From Streptomyces sp. CB01635 (GTDB taxonomy: Bacteria; Actinomycetota; Actinomycetes; Streptomycetales; Streptomycetaceae), in NCBI RefSeq assembly GCF_002803065.1, contig NZ_NNBL01000002.1, positions 434,001 to 498,000 on the forward strand: 64,000 bases of DNA. Direction: 5' to 3'. Positions 34,928 to 42,664 of the stretch are shown piece by piece. Both the position numbers and the translations under genes were made by a program. The first letter of the stretch is position 1. Every line of letters starts with the position of its first letter. A model generated the notes under the pieces. It was not told where the DNA came from and did not search any database. It was given only the letters and a program-made list of their open reading frames with translations.

Positions 34928-37012
34928 TCACAGGCTGAGCTCGGGGTGCAGCCGGTCCAGTGTCCACACCTGCTTGCTGCGGGCGCTCAGCGCGGTCAGG
35001 GCCAGCGCGCCGGCCGTGAACGCGGCGAGCACGGCGCACGCCTGCCACACGGGTCCGAGGCCGCCGCCCGAGATCAGTCTCCGCAGAGCCTCGACGACGT
35101 ACGTCATCGGCAGGAAGGGGTGGATCGCGTTGAAGAAGCCGGGGCTCGTCTGCACGGGATACGTGCCGCCCGCCGACGTCAACTGGAGCATCAGGACGGC
35201 GAGTACGAGGATCCGCCCCGCGGCTCCGAAGCGGGCGTTCAGCCACTGCACGATCGCCGCGAAGCACGCCGTGACGAGGAACAGGAAGCCGACCGTTCCG
35301 GCCGCCCTGACCATCTGGAGCCCCAGCGCCCAGTGCAGCACGGACATCAGGGCGGCCACCTGGAGCACCCCGAGCGCGGCCACGGGCAGCCAGCCGGCCA
35401 GCGCGATCCGCCAGGCGGAGGCGCCCGCGGCGAGTGCGCGCCGGTTGAGCGGCTGGATCAGCATGTAGGCCACCATCGCGCCGACCCACAGGGACAGCGG
35501 GATGAAGTAGGGGGCGAATCCGGTGCCGTAGTTGGGCGCCTTGTGCAGGGACTGCGAGGCGAGCTGGACCGGGTCGGACATGACGCCGGTGCGCTGGTCG
35601 CGGTCCTTCTTGTCGTAGTCGGGGATCTGCTTCACCCCGTCGTGGAGCCCGCCGGCCAGCTCGCCGGAGCCGTCGGCCAGCTTGAACATGCCGCCGTTGA
35701 GATCGCTCGCGCCCGTCTTCAGCTTGCCGACGCCCGTGTCGAGGTCCGCCGAGCCCGTCTTCGCCGTGCCGAGCCCGGTGTGCAGCTGCTTGGCGCCCTT
35801 GGCGACCTGGCCCGCGCCCTTGTTGAGGGCATTGATCTTCGAGACGGCGGTGGCCACGTCCTGGTCGAGCGTCGGGGCGTGCTCGGCCAGCGCCTCGGAC
35901 TGCCGCTGGAGCGTGGCGAGATGGCGGTCGAGGGTGTCCAGGTCGCCGTGGTCGTCCTCGATCAGGACGTTCAGGTCGTCGGCGACCTTCGCCACGTCGG
36001 CCGCCGCCACCTTGGCCTTCTTGAGGTCGGGGCAGGCCGGGTCGGGCAGGGGCAGCGTCTCGCAGCGCGCCTGGTAGACCCCGTCCAGGACGTCGGACCC
36101 CGCGTGCGCGCCCTTGGCGGCCGTCGGCGCCGTCTTCACCAGGACGTCGAGGTTGTGCCGGATGCCCTTCGCCGAGTCGGCGACGAGCCGGGCGGTGTCG
36201 CCGATCGCCTTCTTGTTGTCCTTCAGGAACGGGCGCACCTGCCCGGCGACGCCGTTGACCTTGTCGGCGAGGAGCTGGGTGCCGTCGGAGACCTGCTTCG
36301 AGCCGGACTCCAGATCCCCCGCGCCCTTGTTCAGCTTCTTGATCCCGCCGGCCAGCTCACCGCTGCCCTTCTTGGCGTCCTTCAGACCGTCCGCCAGGTC
36401 CTTGGACCCCTTCTTCGCCTTGCCGATACCGCCCTCGAGCTGATCGGCCCCCTTCGCGGCCTTCTTGGTCGCGTCGTGGATGTCGGAGAACGAGATGAAG
36501 ATCCGGTCGAGGAACGAGCGCGACGCGTTGGTGGACGCCGCCGAACGCACCTCGGAGAACACCGTCCGCGAGATCTGCCCGACGATGTAGTTGTTGGCGT
36601 CGTTCGTCCGCACCTGAAGAGCGCCGGTCTCCGGGGTGTCCCCGGAGCTGGACGCGATGCGCTCGCTGAAGTCCGCGGGCATCGTCAGCGACAGGTAGTA
36701 CGTCCCGTCCTCGACGCCCTTGCGGGCCTGCGCCGCGCTCACCTCGTGCCACTCGAAGGTCTTGCTGTCGTGCAGCCCCTCGGTGATGTCGTCGCCGGCC
36801 ACGACTTTCTGGCCGGCGGCCCGCGCCCCCTTGTCGTCGTTGACGAGCGCGACGGGAATCCTGTCGAGACGCCCGTACGGGTCCCAGAACGACCACAGGT
36901 ACAGGGCGCCGTACAGCAGGGGCAGCAGCAGGAGCGCGGCGAGCGCGGCGCGCGGCAGCTTCCCCCTGCCGAAGCGCCTGAGCTCAAGCGCGGCCAGCTT
37001 CGGCGAGCGCAT
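34928..37012 (-). CDS. YhgE/Pip family membrane protein (ABC-2-like permease with long heptad domain)
   Basis: A 694-residue protein. One N-terminal transmembrane helix (about 20-40), a long extracytoplasmic region of about 430 residues with repeated Gly-spaced helical motifs (L-x-x-G-x-x-K-L-x-x-G-A-x-D-L), and five C-terminal helices typical of ABC-2 membrane domains. The family includes phage infection protein Pip and ESX-associated YueB-like proteins, so it can be a phage receptor or an exporter. ATG 37012 lies within the 3' end of the upstream ATPase gene (29-bp overlap), so the two are translationally coupled. The substrate is unknown. Confidence 0.85.
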   Translation of the reverse strand: MRSPKLAALELRRFGRGKLPRAALAALLLLPLLYGALYLWSFWDPYGRLDRIPVALVNDDKGARAAGQKVVAGDDITEGLHDSKTFEWHEVSAAQARKGVEDGTYYLSLTMPADFSERIASSSGDTPETGALQVRTNDANNYIVGQISRTVFSEVRSAASTNASRSFLDRIFISFSDIHDATKKAAKGADQLEGGIGKAKKGSKDLADGLKDAKKGSGELAGGIKKLNKGAGDLESGSKQVSDGTQLLADKVNGVAGQVRPFLKDNKKAIGDTARLVADSAKGIRHNLDVLVKTAPTAAKGAHAGSDVLDGVYQARCETLPLPDPACPDLKKAKVAAADVAKVADDLNVLIEDDHGDLDTLDRHLATLQRQSEALAEHAPTLDQDVATAVSKINALNKGAGQVAKGAKQLHTGLGTAKTGSADLDTGVGKLKTGASDLNGGMFKLADGSGELAGGLHDGVKQIPDYDKKDRDQRTGVMSDPVQLASQSLHKAPNYGTGFAPYFIPLSLWVGAMVAYMLIQPLNRRALAAGASAWRIALAGWLPVAALGVLQVAALMSVLHWALGLQMVRAAGTVGFLFLVTACFAAIVQWLNARFGAAGRILVLAVLMLQLTSAGGTYPVQTSPGFFNAIHPFLPMTYVVEALRRLISGGGLGPVWQACAVLAAFTAGALALTALSARSKQVWTLDRLHPELSL

Positions 37013-37766
37013 CCGCCGTCTCCTTCTTGTCGGTCTCGGGATTCTCGGGGCTCTGCTCGTCCGCTTCGTCGCGGGGCGCCGTCGATACGACGACCGCGTC
37101 CTTCGGCGCCTCGCTGCACACCGCCACGACCGTCGTGCCGGACTCGGCGACGGACCTCAACAGGTCCCAGACCTGCGTCCGTTCGGCGTCCGAGAGCTTC
37201 AGGTCGGTGTCGTCGACGCCGAGCAGCCGCGGCCGCCCGATCAGCGCGAGGGCCACCGACAGCCGGAGCGCCTCGATGCGCTCAAGGTCGCGCACGGCGG
37301 TGCGGGTGCCCTTCGGCAGCGCCTCCCGGTCGAGGCCCGCGGCGGCCAGCGCGGTGTCGATCCGCAGCCGCGAGGCGGCGGCCCGCTCCGCCCGTGGCCG
37401 CAGCAGCGTCCGCAGGGAACCGTCGAACCGCCGCTGTAGCAGCGCCCGTTCGCGCAGATGCTCCTCGACCGTCAGCGCGGGATCGAGGTCGGTGACCCCG
37501 GGCACATGGGCGAGAGCGCTGATCCGCCGGACCGCGGACAACTGCTTCGGCAGCCGGAAGGGGCCTACGGACGCGGCGCCCTCGGTGGGCCGCATGCGTC
37601 CGGTGAGGGCGAGCAGCAGGCAGGTGCGGCCCGACCCGGACGGCCCTTCGACAGCGACGAGCGCCCCGGGCTCCGCGTCGATGTCCACCCCGCGGAACGC
37701 CCAGCCGCGCGGACCCTTGAGCCCGAACCTCTCGGCGCTGACGGCGACCGCGTTCGGACCGTCCAT
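36984..37766 (-). CDS. Degenerate ABC-type ATP-binding protein
   Basis: A 260-residue protein that aligns in layout with an ABC ATPase but lacks key residues. The P-loop reads GPSGSGRTC (41-49) with arginine in place of the catalytic lysine; the LSGGQ signature is replaced by RDLERIEALRLSVA; the Walker B aspartate is followed by D rather than E (GVDDTD). The last 40 residues are acidic and disordered. It probably binds but does not hydrolyse ATP normally. It is the first gene of the run with the YhgE/Pip protein, so the pair resembles an ABC transporter with an inert ATPase. A strong ribosome site AGGGGG precedes ATG 37766. Confidence 0.82.
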   Translation of the reverse strand: MDGPNAVAVSAERFGLKGPRGWAFRGVDIDAEPGALVAVEGPSGSGRTCLLLALTGRMRPTEGAASVGPFRLPKQLSAVRRISALAHVPGVTDLDPALTVEEHLRERALLQRRFDGSLRTLLRPRAERAAASRLRIDTALAAAGLDREALPKGTRTAVRDLERIEALRLSVALALIGRPRLLGVDDTDLKLSDAERTQVWDLLRSVAESGTTVVAVCSEAPKDAVVVSTAPRDEADEQSPENPETDKKETADALAEAGRA

Positions 37767-37779
37767 GGTCGGGCCCCCT

Positions 37780-37809
37780 ACTTTTGAACTGACTGGTCAG
37801 TGCAAAAGT
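37780..37809. promoter_or_regulatory. 30-bp TetR-type operator palindrome
   Basis: Two 14-base arms, ACTTTTGAACTGAC and GTCAGTGCAAAAGT, are reverse complements except for one position and are separated by TG. It lies 14-43 bases upstream of the degenerate ATPase start, over its probable promoter. It is the obvious target of the TetR regulator at the end of the same unit. Confidence 0.75.
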
Positions 37810-37924
37810 TAGCCCGAACTGTCGCTCGAAGCAAAAGTGCAGGTCAGGGCCGATTGTCAGTGGCGTACTCCACGATGGGCACATACGGCCACTGAGCCGT
37901 CACGCAGACGACAGGAGGTTCGTC

Positions 37925-38479
37925 ATGGCTGGACATTCAGCAGCAGCCGCACGCCGGCCCCGCGCCACAGGCCCTGCACCCTCGCTGACCGGACCCGCCG
38001 CCGACGTCCACCCCGTACTCCGCCGGACAACTGCCCCTCCCGCCGCTCTTGACCTGCTCGCCCAGGCGCGCACGGGCCTCGACGAGGCGGCCCTCCTCGA
38101 AACGCCCAACGAGCGGTACGCCACGGCCCATCTCGCCGCGCTGCGCACCGCGGCCGCCGTACTGGCCGCCCGCGGCCGCCCCGAACCCACGCCCCGACAC
38201 CGCGCCCGGATACGGAGCGCCTGGGAAGTGCTCCCCGAGATCGCACCCGAACTGACCGAGTGGAGCGCCCTGTTCGCCTCCGGCGCCACCCGCAGGGCAC
38301 GCGCCGAAGCGGGCATCCAGGGAGCGGCCGGCACCCGCGACGCGGACGACCTGCTCCGCGACGTCGCGATGTTCCTGCGCCTCGTCGAACGGATGCTGGT
38401 CCTCCAGCCGTTACTGCCCCAGCCCAGGGCGCAGGACGAGGGCCCGCCGGCGGGCCGGGAGGTGCCCGACGTGGGGTGA
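37925..38479 (+). CDS. SAV_6107-type HEPN-domain protein with an in-frame TTA codon
   Basis: A 184-residue helical protein that I recognise as the actinobacterial SAV_6107 HEPN family. The HEPN RNase-like motif R-x4-H is present as R64-YATA-H69. HEPN domains are common in ribonuclease toxins and phage defence, so RNA cleavage is possible but unproved. Codon 163 (38411-38413) is TTA, read in Streptomyces only by the developmentally controlled bldA tRNA, and I found no other in-frame TTA in the window. AGGAGG precedes ATG 37925. It is divergent from the TetR/YhgE unit and 128 bases upstream of a methyltransferase gene. Confidence 0.82.
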   Translation: MAGHSAAAARRPRATGPAPSLTGPAADVHPVLRRTTAPPAALDLLAQARTGLDEAALLETPNERYATAHLAALRTAAAVLAARGRPEPTPRHRARIRSAWEVLPEIAPELTEWSALFASGATRRARAEAGIQGAAGTRDADDLLRDVAMFLRLVERMLVLQPLLPQPRAQDEGPPAGREVPDVG

Positions 38480-38607
38480 CCGGACAGCTCTCACGAGGCA
38501 ATAGGGTGGAGGCGCCCGAAGCCTCCACCCATCGCCGTGCCGGTGGGGGAGGAATCCCCATCGCTCCGCAGCCCAAGAGCCGGAGCCGCGCCGAGGAGTC
38601 ACCTGTC

Positions 38608-39378
38608 GTGTCGGACCCGATGCGCCCCCGCGCTTCTCTCCGTACCGCCGTGGTCTGGGACGTTCTCAAGGACGCCCTCGACCGACGTGTCAAGGCCACG
38701 GGGCGCGAGTCGCTCGACGTGCTCGACACCGGAGGCGGCAGCGGCAACTTCGCGGTGCCGGTGGCCGGCCTCGGTCACCGCGTCACCGTCGTCGACCCCA
38801 GCCCGAACGCGCTCTTCGCACTCGAGCGCCGCGCGGCCGAGGCCGGCGTGGCCGACCGCGTGCGCGGGGTGCAGGGCGACGTCTCCGGTCTCTTCGACGT
38901 CGTCGAGCGTGACGGATACGACGTGGTCCTGTGCCACGGCGTCCTTGAGTACGTCGACGACCCGGCCGAGGGCGTACGCAACGCGGTGGGCGCCCTCCGC
39001 TCCTCCGGCGTCCTCAGCCTGCTCGCCGCGGGACTCGGCGGCGCCGTGCTCGCCCGGGCACTCGCCGGGCACTTCAAGGAGGCCAGGCAGGCCCTCGGCG
39101 ACCCGGCGGGCCGCTGGGGTGACGGCGACCCCGTGCCGCGCCGCTTCAGTGCCGAGCAGCTCACCCAGCTCGTCGGATCCGCGGGCGTCGAGGTCGGCGC
39201 GGTGCACGGCGTTCGGGTCTTCGCCGACCTCGTGCCGGGCGTCCTCGTGGACACCGAACCGGGAGCCCTCCAGGAGCTCCTCAAGCTGGAGGCCGCCGCC
39301 GCCGAGGTGCCCGCCTTCCACTCCGTCGCCACGCAACTGCACGTCCTCGGCGAGAAGCAGGGGACCCCTGAGGCCTGA
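38608..39378 (+). CDS. Class I SAM-dependent methyltransferase
   Basis: A 256-residue methyltransferase: motif I LDTGGGSGNFAVP near residue 38, the acidic residue in VVDPSPN, motif IV around VLCHGVLEYVDD, and a C-terminal cap. It is similar to the CmoA/SmtA and UbiE-like groups, so the acceptor (RNA, small molecule, lipid) is unknown. GTG 38608 is the chosen start because GAGGAG is 9 bases upstream. A perfect 20-base palindrome terminator follows. Confidence 0.82.
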   Translation: MSDPMRPRASLRTAVVWDVLKDALDRRVKATGRESLDVLDTGGGSGNFAVPVAGLGHRVTVVDPSPNALFALERRAAEAGVADRVRGVQGDVSGLFDVVERDGYDVVLCHGVLEYVDDPAEGVRNAVGALRSSGVLSLLAAGLGGAVLARALAGHFKEARQALGDPAGRWGDGDPVPRRFSAEQLTQLVGSAGVEVGAVHGVRVFADLVPGVLVDTEPGALQELLKLEAAAAEVPAFHSVATQLHVLGEKQGTPEA

Positions 39379-39392
39379 CTGCCCCCGGTGAC

Positions 39393-39412
39393 GCGCCGCT
39401 GATCAGCGGCGC
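39393..39412 (+). terminator. Palindromic terminator after the methyltransferase gene
   Basis: GCGCCGCTGATCAGCGGCGC is a perfect 20-base palindrome 14 bases after the stop codon. Confidence 0.65.
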
Positions 39413-39652
39413 AGCGGCGGATGGAGTACGCCACAGGCCCCCCGCTTCGGCGCCGGGCGCCGTATGATCGAGGGAACTGGTCCGGCATGACGGGACGGCC
39501 GCCGGGGCATTAACGCCTCAGCGAGCCGGAGCGGAGTGGCGGTCCTGGTTGGCGAAGTTGGCGTAGAGGGGCGGGTTTCACGGGGGCGATTCCCTGCCTA
39601 TCCTGAAGGGGACCCCCGGTCGCCCCGGCGACTGCACGATGAGGAGGACTCC

Positions 39653-40063
39653 GTGCCGCTCTCGGAGCACGAGCAGCGAATGCTCGAGCAGATGGAGCGA
39701 GCGCTGTACGCCGAAGATCCCAAGTTCGCGACAGCGCTTGAGGGAAGCGGGCTGCGTACGTACACCCGACGTCGGGTCTACCAGGCAGTCGCCGGCTTCC
39801 TGGTGGGTATCGCGCTCCTCATGGCCGGAATGGTCGCACAGCAGATCTGGATCAGCGTGGTGGGGTTCCTCGTCATGCTGGGCTGCGCGGTCCTTGCCGT
39901 GACCGGATGGCGCAAAGCGCCCAAGCCCGGTGAACAGCCGGCTGCCGGAGCAGCGCCAGGAGCGCCGCCGGCCGCGCGGCGTCAGGGCAAGCAGCGCCGC
40001 TCGATGATGAACCGGATCGAGCAGCGCTGGCAGCGGCGCCGAGACGAACAGGGCGGCCACTGA
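39653..40063 (+). CDS. DUF3040 domain membrane protein
   Basis: A 136-residue protein. The N-terminal 35 residues are the DUF3040 signature (LSEHEQRMLEQMERALYAEDPKFA), two membrane helices follow (about 50-70 and 72-90), and the C-terminus is positively charged and proline-rich. GTG 39653 has GAGGAGG upstream. DUF3040 genes lie near the division cluster in many actinobacteria, and a role in division or wall synthesis has been suggested by synteny only. Function unknown. Confidence 0.83.
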   Translation: MPLSEHEQRMLEQMERALYAEDPKFATALEGSGLRTYTRRRVYQAVAGFLVGIALLMAGMVAQQIWISVVGFLVMLGCAVLAVTGWRKAPKPGEQPAAGAAPGAPPAARRQGKQRRSMMNRIEQRWQRRRDEQGGH

Positions 40064-40119
40064 GCCCCCGCCGGACGAAGTCCTCACGGGATCAATAGTC
40101 CCCACAGGAACAGAAGTAG

Positions 40120-40155
40120 CTGAGGGGTGACCACTCACTGGTGGTCACCCCTCAG
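40120..40155. terminator. Bidirectional terminator between DUF3040 and TgpA genes
   Basis: A perfect 15-bp stem (40120-40134 with 40141-40155) with loop TCACTG between two convergent genes. Confidence 0.8.
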
Positions 40156-40212
40156 GCGTCTCCGCGCGCCGGCGCCTCAGCGTGGCCACTTGCGCACGAG
40201 CGGCCGCCCCCC

Positions 40213-42630
40213 TCAGCTCTCCTGGCCGGAAGGCCGCCGCGGACGCCGCAGGAGCGTCGACTTCCGCGCCGTCCAGCGGGAGCCCAGCGCCGCCCAGCGC
40301 TGCGAAAGACTCCACGCCACTCGAACGGTCGAGCGCGGTGCGAGCGTCGCCCGCAGCCGGGCCGAGCGGCTCGACTTGACGTGCAGGCCCTGCTCAAGGC
40401 GGCGCACGTCGTCCCCGAGGCCCGCCGTCGGCTGCGGCCTCGGCGCGTAGAGGACCTGCTCCACCGCGGCCGCCACCCGATGCACGGAGTCCGCCGCCAC
40501 CTGGTCGAGCTGTCCGATGCGGACGATCCGCGCGGCCGCCTTCCGCGGCGTCTGCGACTCGTCCGGTGCGATGCCGTGGTCCCACGCCGTATCGGTCACT
40601 TCCAGCCACGCCGCGAGGGCACGTGCCGCCGCGTCCCCGTCCGTGCGGCCGGGCGAGCCGAGCCGCACCGCCCGTACCCGCTGCCGCCACAGCATCGGGA
40701 GCAACGGCAGGAGCACCACCAGCAGTACGCCGAGCGCGATGAGGGCGATCGTGCCGAAGGGCGGGCCGTCGCCGCCGGACGAGCCGATCACCGCGGGCGC
40801 GGTGTTCGAGCAGCCGCCCAGCTTCCGCTCGGCCGCCGGGCAGTTGTCCGACGCGGAGGGCTGCCCCGCCGACGGCTCCGACGAAGCGGCCTCGCTGGGC
40901 GCCGCCGGGTTGCTCGGGCTGCCCACCGGGGTGTCGTCACGCGTGTACTCGGGTGCCGTGCCGCGGTTCGGCGTCGGCTCGAAGCGGGTCCAGCCCACGC
41001 CCTCGAAGTACAGCTCGGGCCACGCGTGCGCGTCCCGCAGGCCAACCGACATCCGGCCGTCCGCCTGCGGAGAGCCCGGCGTGAAGCCCACCGCCACCCG
41101 CGCCGGGATCCCCAGAGTCCTGGCCATCGCGGCCATCGAGAAGGAGAAGTGGACGCAGAAGCCCTCCTTGTCCTTCAGGAAACGGGCGATGGCCGAGGAT
41201 CCGCTGCCCGCCCGGACCTCCGTGTTGTACGTGAAGCCGCCGCTCACGGCGAAGTAGTTCTGGAGCTTCACGGCACGCTGGTAGTCGTTCGCCGCGCCCT
41301 CGGTGACGCGCAGCGCCGTCTTCTCGACGATCGCCGGCAGCGAGGACGGCACCTTGGTGAACTCCCGGCGCAGCTCGCTCGGCGCCGCGGGAGCGTTCGC
41401 CAGCTGCTCGGCGGTCGGCTGCACGATCAGGCTCTCGACGCCGTACTTCTTGCCCCGCGTGGTCTGGTTGTGATCGCCGACGAGGGTCCGGCCCACCGGC
41501 TCGTACCGCCAGCGTCCCGAGATGTCGACCTTCGTCGCCGGGTAGGGGAGCGGCAGCCAGTCCTGGGCGTACCAGCCGGCCGCCGCGATGTTCGTGCGGA
41601 TCTCCGTCCTGCGGACGTCCGCGCCGAGGCCGCGCGGGCTCGGGAACGGCGAGGGCACGTCGATGATGCTGCGCTTGGCGGGCCGCCAGGTCGTCCCGTC
41701 GAACTCGTCGAGGGAGACGATCCGCAGATACAGGTCCTGGGTGTTCTTCGAGTTCGTGCGGTACGACATCACCTCCCGGTCCTCGGGCTGGTTCAGGCTG
41801 TTCTGAAGGGAGACCAGGGGGTTCACGGCGGAGATGGTGCCGCCGCCCCCGGAGCCCACACCCGTCCCCGTACCCGACGGGCCGAGCAGGCCGCCGTCGA
41901 GCGCGGGCAGCGCGAGCGGCACCACCAGGGCGATGCCGAGCGCGAGCGCGCCGATGCGGCGGCCCGTACGAAGCGGGGCCACGGCGTCGGCCGTGCTCTC
42001 CACCGCGCCGCCCGCGCGGCCCGGTGAACGGGCCGTACCGCCGAAGACGCGCCCCCACTGCGAGAGCCGGTCCCGGCCTTCGGCGAGGAGCAGCAGCAGA
42101 TAGCCGCCGGCGGCGAGCAGGAACCACAGCCAGTCGATGGAGGCCTGGGAGAGGCCCGCGGCGACCGAGTAGAGGGCGAGCAGCGGCAGCCCGGCGGGCG
42201 CCGCGCTGCGGAACGTCACCGCGAGCGCGTCCACCGCGAGGCCGATCACCAGGACGCCGCCCACGAGCATCAGCCGGATCCCGTCGGACAGCGGCGCGGG
42301 GATCGCGAACCGCCCCACGTCGTCGCCGCCCGCCTGGAGCAGCTCCCCGAAGTGACGGAACGCCTCCGGCCCCGGCAACACCCCGCCGATCGCCTGGGGG
42401 TTCGCAAACAGCAGAGTCAGCAGCAGCAGCGTCACGAGCGCCTGCACGGCCACCGTGAGCGGCCGCGCGAGCGGCACGCGCCGGGTCAGTGCCCCCACCC
42501 CGGCCTGGACGACCAGCAGGAACGCGGCCTGGACGATCCAGATCGCGTCATCGACGAGCGGCAGCAGGGCACACGCCGCCATGAACGTGGCCGCCGTCGC
42601 ACACAGCGTCAGCCGAGCGCCTCCACTCAT
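40213..42630 (-). CDS. Transglutaminase-like membrane protein (TgpA family)
   Basis: An 805-residue protein. The N-terminal 200 residues have six membrane helices, an extracytoplasmic transglutaminase-like domain follows with catalytic C492 (GFCVHF), H535 (RDAHAWPE) and an acidic E551 in WTRFEPTP, then a Ser/Pro linker, one helix and a cytoplasmic C-terminus with DUF4129-like features. The third catalytic position is usually aspartate; glutamate is an unusual variant. It is the last gene of the MoxR-DUF58-TgpA operon. The family is an external cysteine peptidase or amidase of unknown substrate, probably at the cell wall. Confidence 0.87.
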   Translation of the reverse strand: MSGGARLTLCATAATFMAACALLPLVDDAIWIVQAAFLLVVQAGVGALTRRVPLARPLTVAVQALVTLLLLTLLFANPQAIGGVLPGPEAFRHFGELLQAGGDDVGRFAIPAPLSDGIRLMLVGGVLVIGLAVDALAVTFRSAAPAGLPLLALYSVAAGLSQASIDWLWFLLAAGGYLLLLLAEGRDRLSQWGRVFGGTARSPGRAGGAVESTADAVAPLRTGRRIGALALGIALVVPLALPALDGGLLGPSGTGTGVGSGGGGTISAVNPLVSLQNSLNQPEDREVMSYRTNSKNTQDLYLRIVSLDEFDGTTWRPAKRSIIDVPSPFPSPRGLGADVRRTEIRTNIAAAGWYAQDWLPLPYPATKVDISGRWRYEPVGRTLVGDHNQTTRGKKYGVESLIVQPTAEQLANAPAAPSELRREFTKVPSSLPAIVEKTALRVTEGAANDYQRAVKLQNYFAVSGGFTYNTEVRAGSGSSAIARFLKDKEGFCVHFSFSMAAMARTLGIPARVAVGFTPGSPQADGRMSVGLRDAHAWPELYFEGVGWTRFEPTPNRGTAPEYTRDDTPVGSPSNPAAPSEAASSEPSAGQPSASDNCPAAERKLGGCSNTAPAVIGSSGGDGPPFGTIALIALGVLLVVLLPLLPMLWRQRVRAVRLGSPGRTDGDAAARALAAWLEVTDTAWDHGIAPDESQTPRKAAARIVRIGQLDQVAADSVHRVAAAVEQVLYAPRPQPTAGLGDDVRRLEQGLHVKSSRSARLRATLAPRSTVRVAWSLSQRWAALGSRWTARKSTLLRRPRRPSGQES

Positions 42631-42664
42631 GACCGCGCCTTTCCCCCTGTGACATCACGCATGA

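Noticed and set aside
34922..37495. 857-codon plus-strand frame opposite the YhgE gene
   Set aside because: Pure antisense shadow; the minus strand has a coherent membrane protein with heptad repeats.
39536..39600. Possible MraZ-binding repeats GTTGGCG upstream of DUF3040
   Set aside because: Spacing and sequence do not match the tandem TGGGN repeats and there is no mraZ gene nearby.
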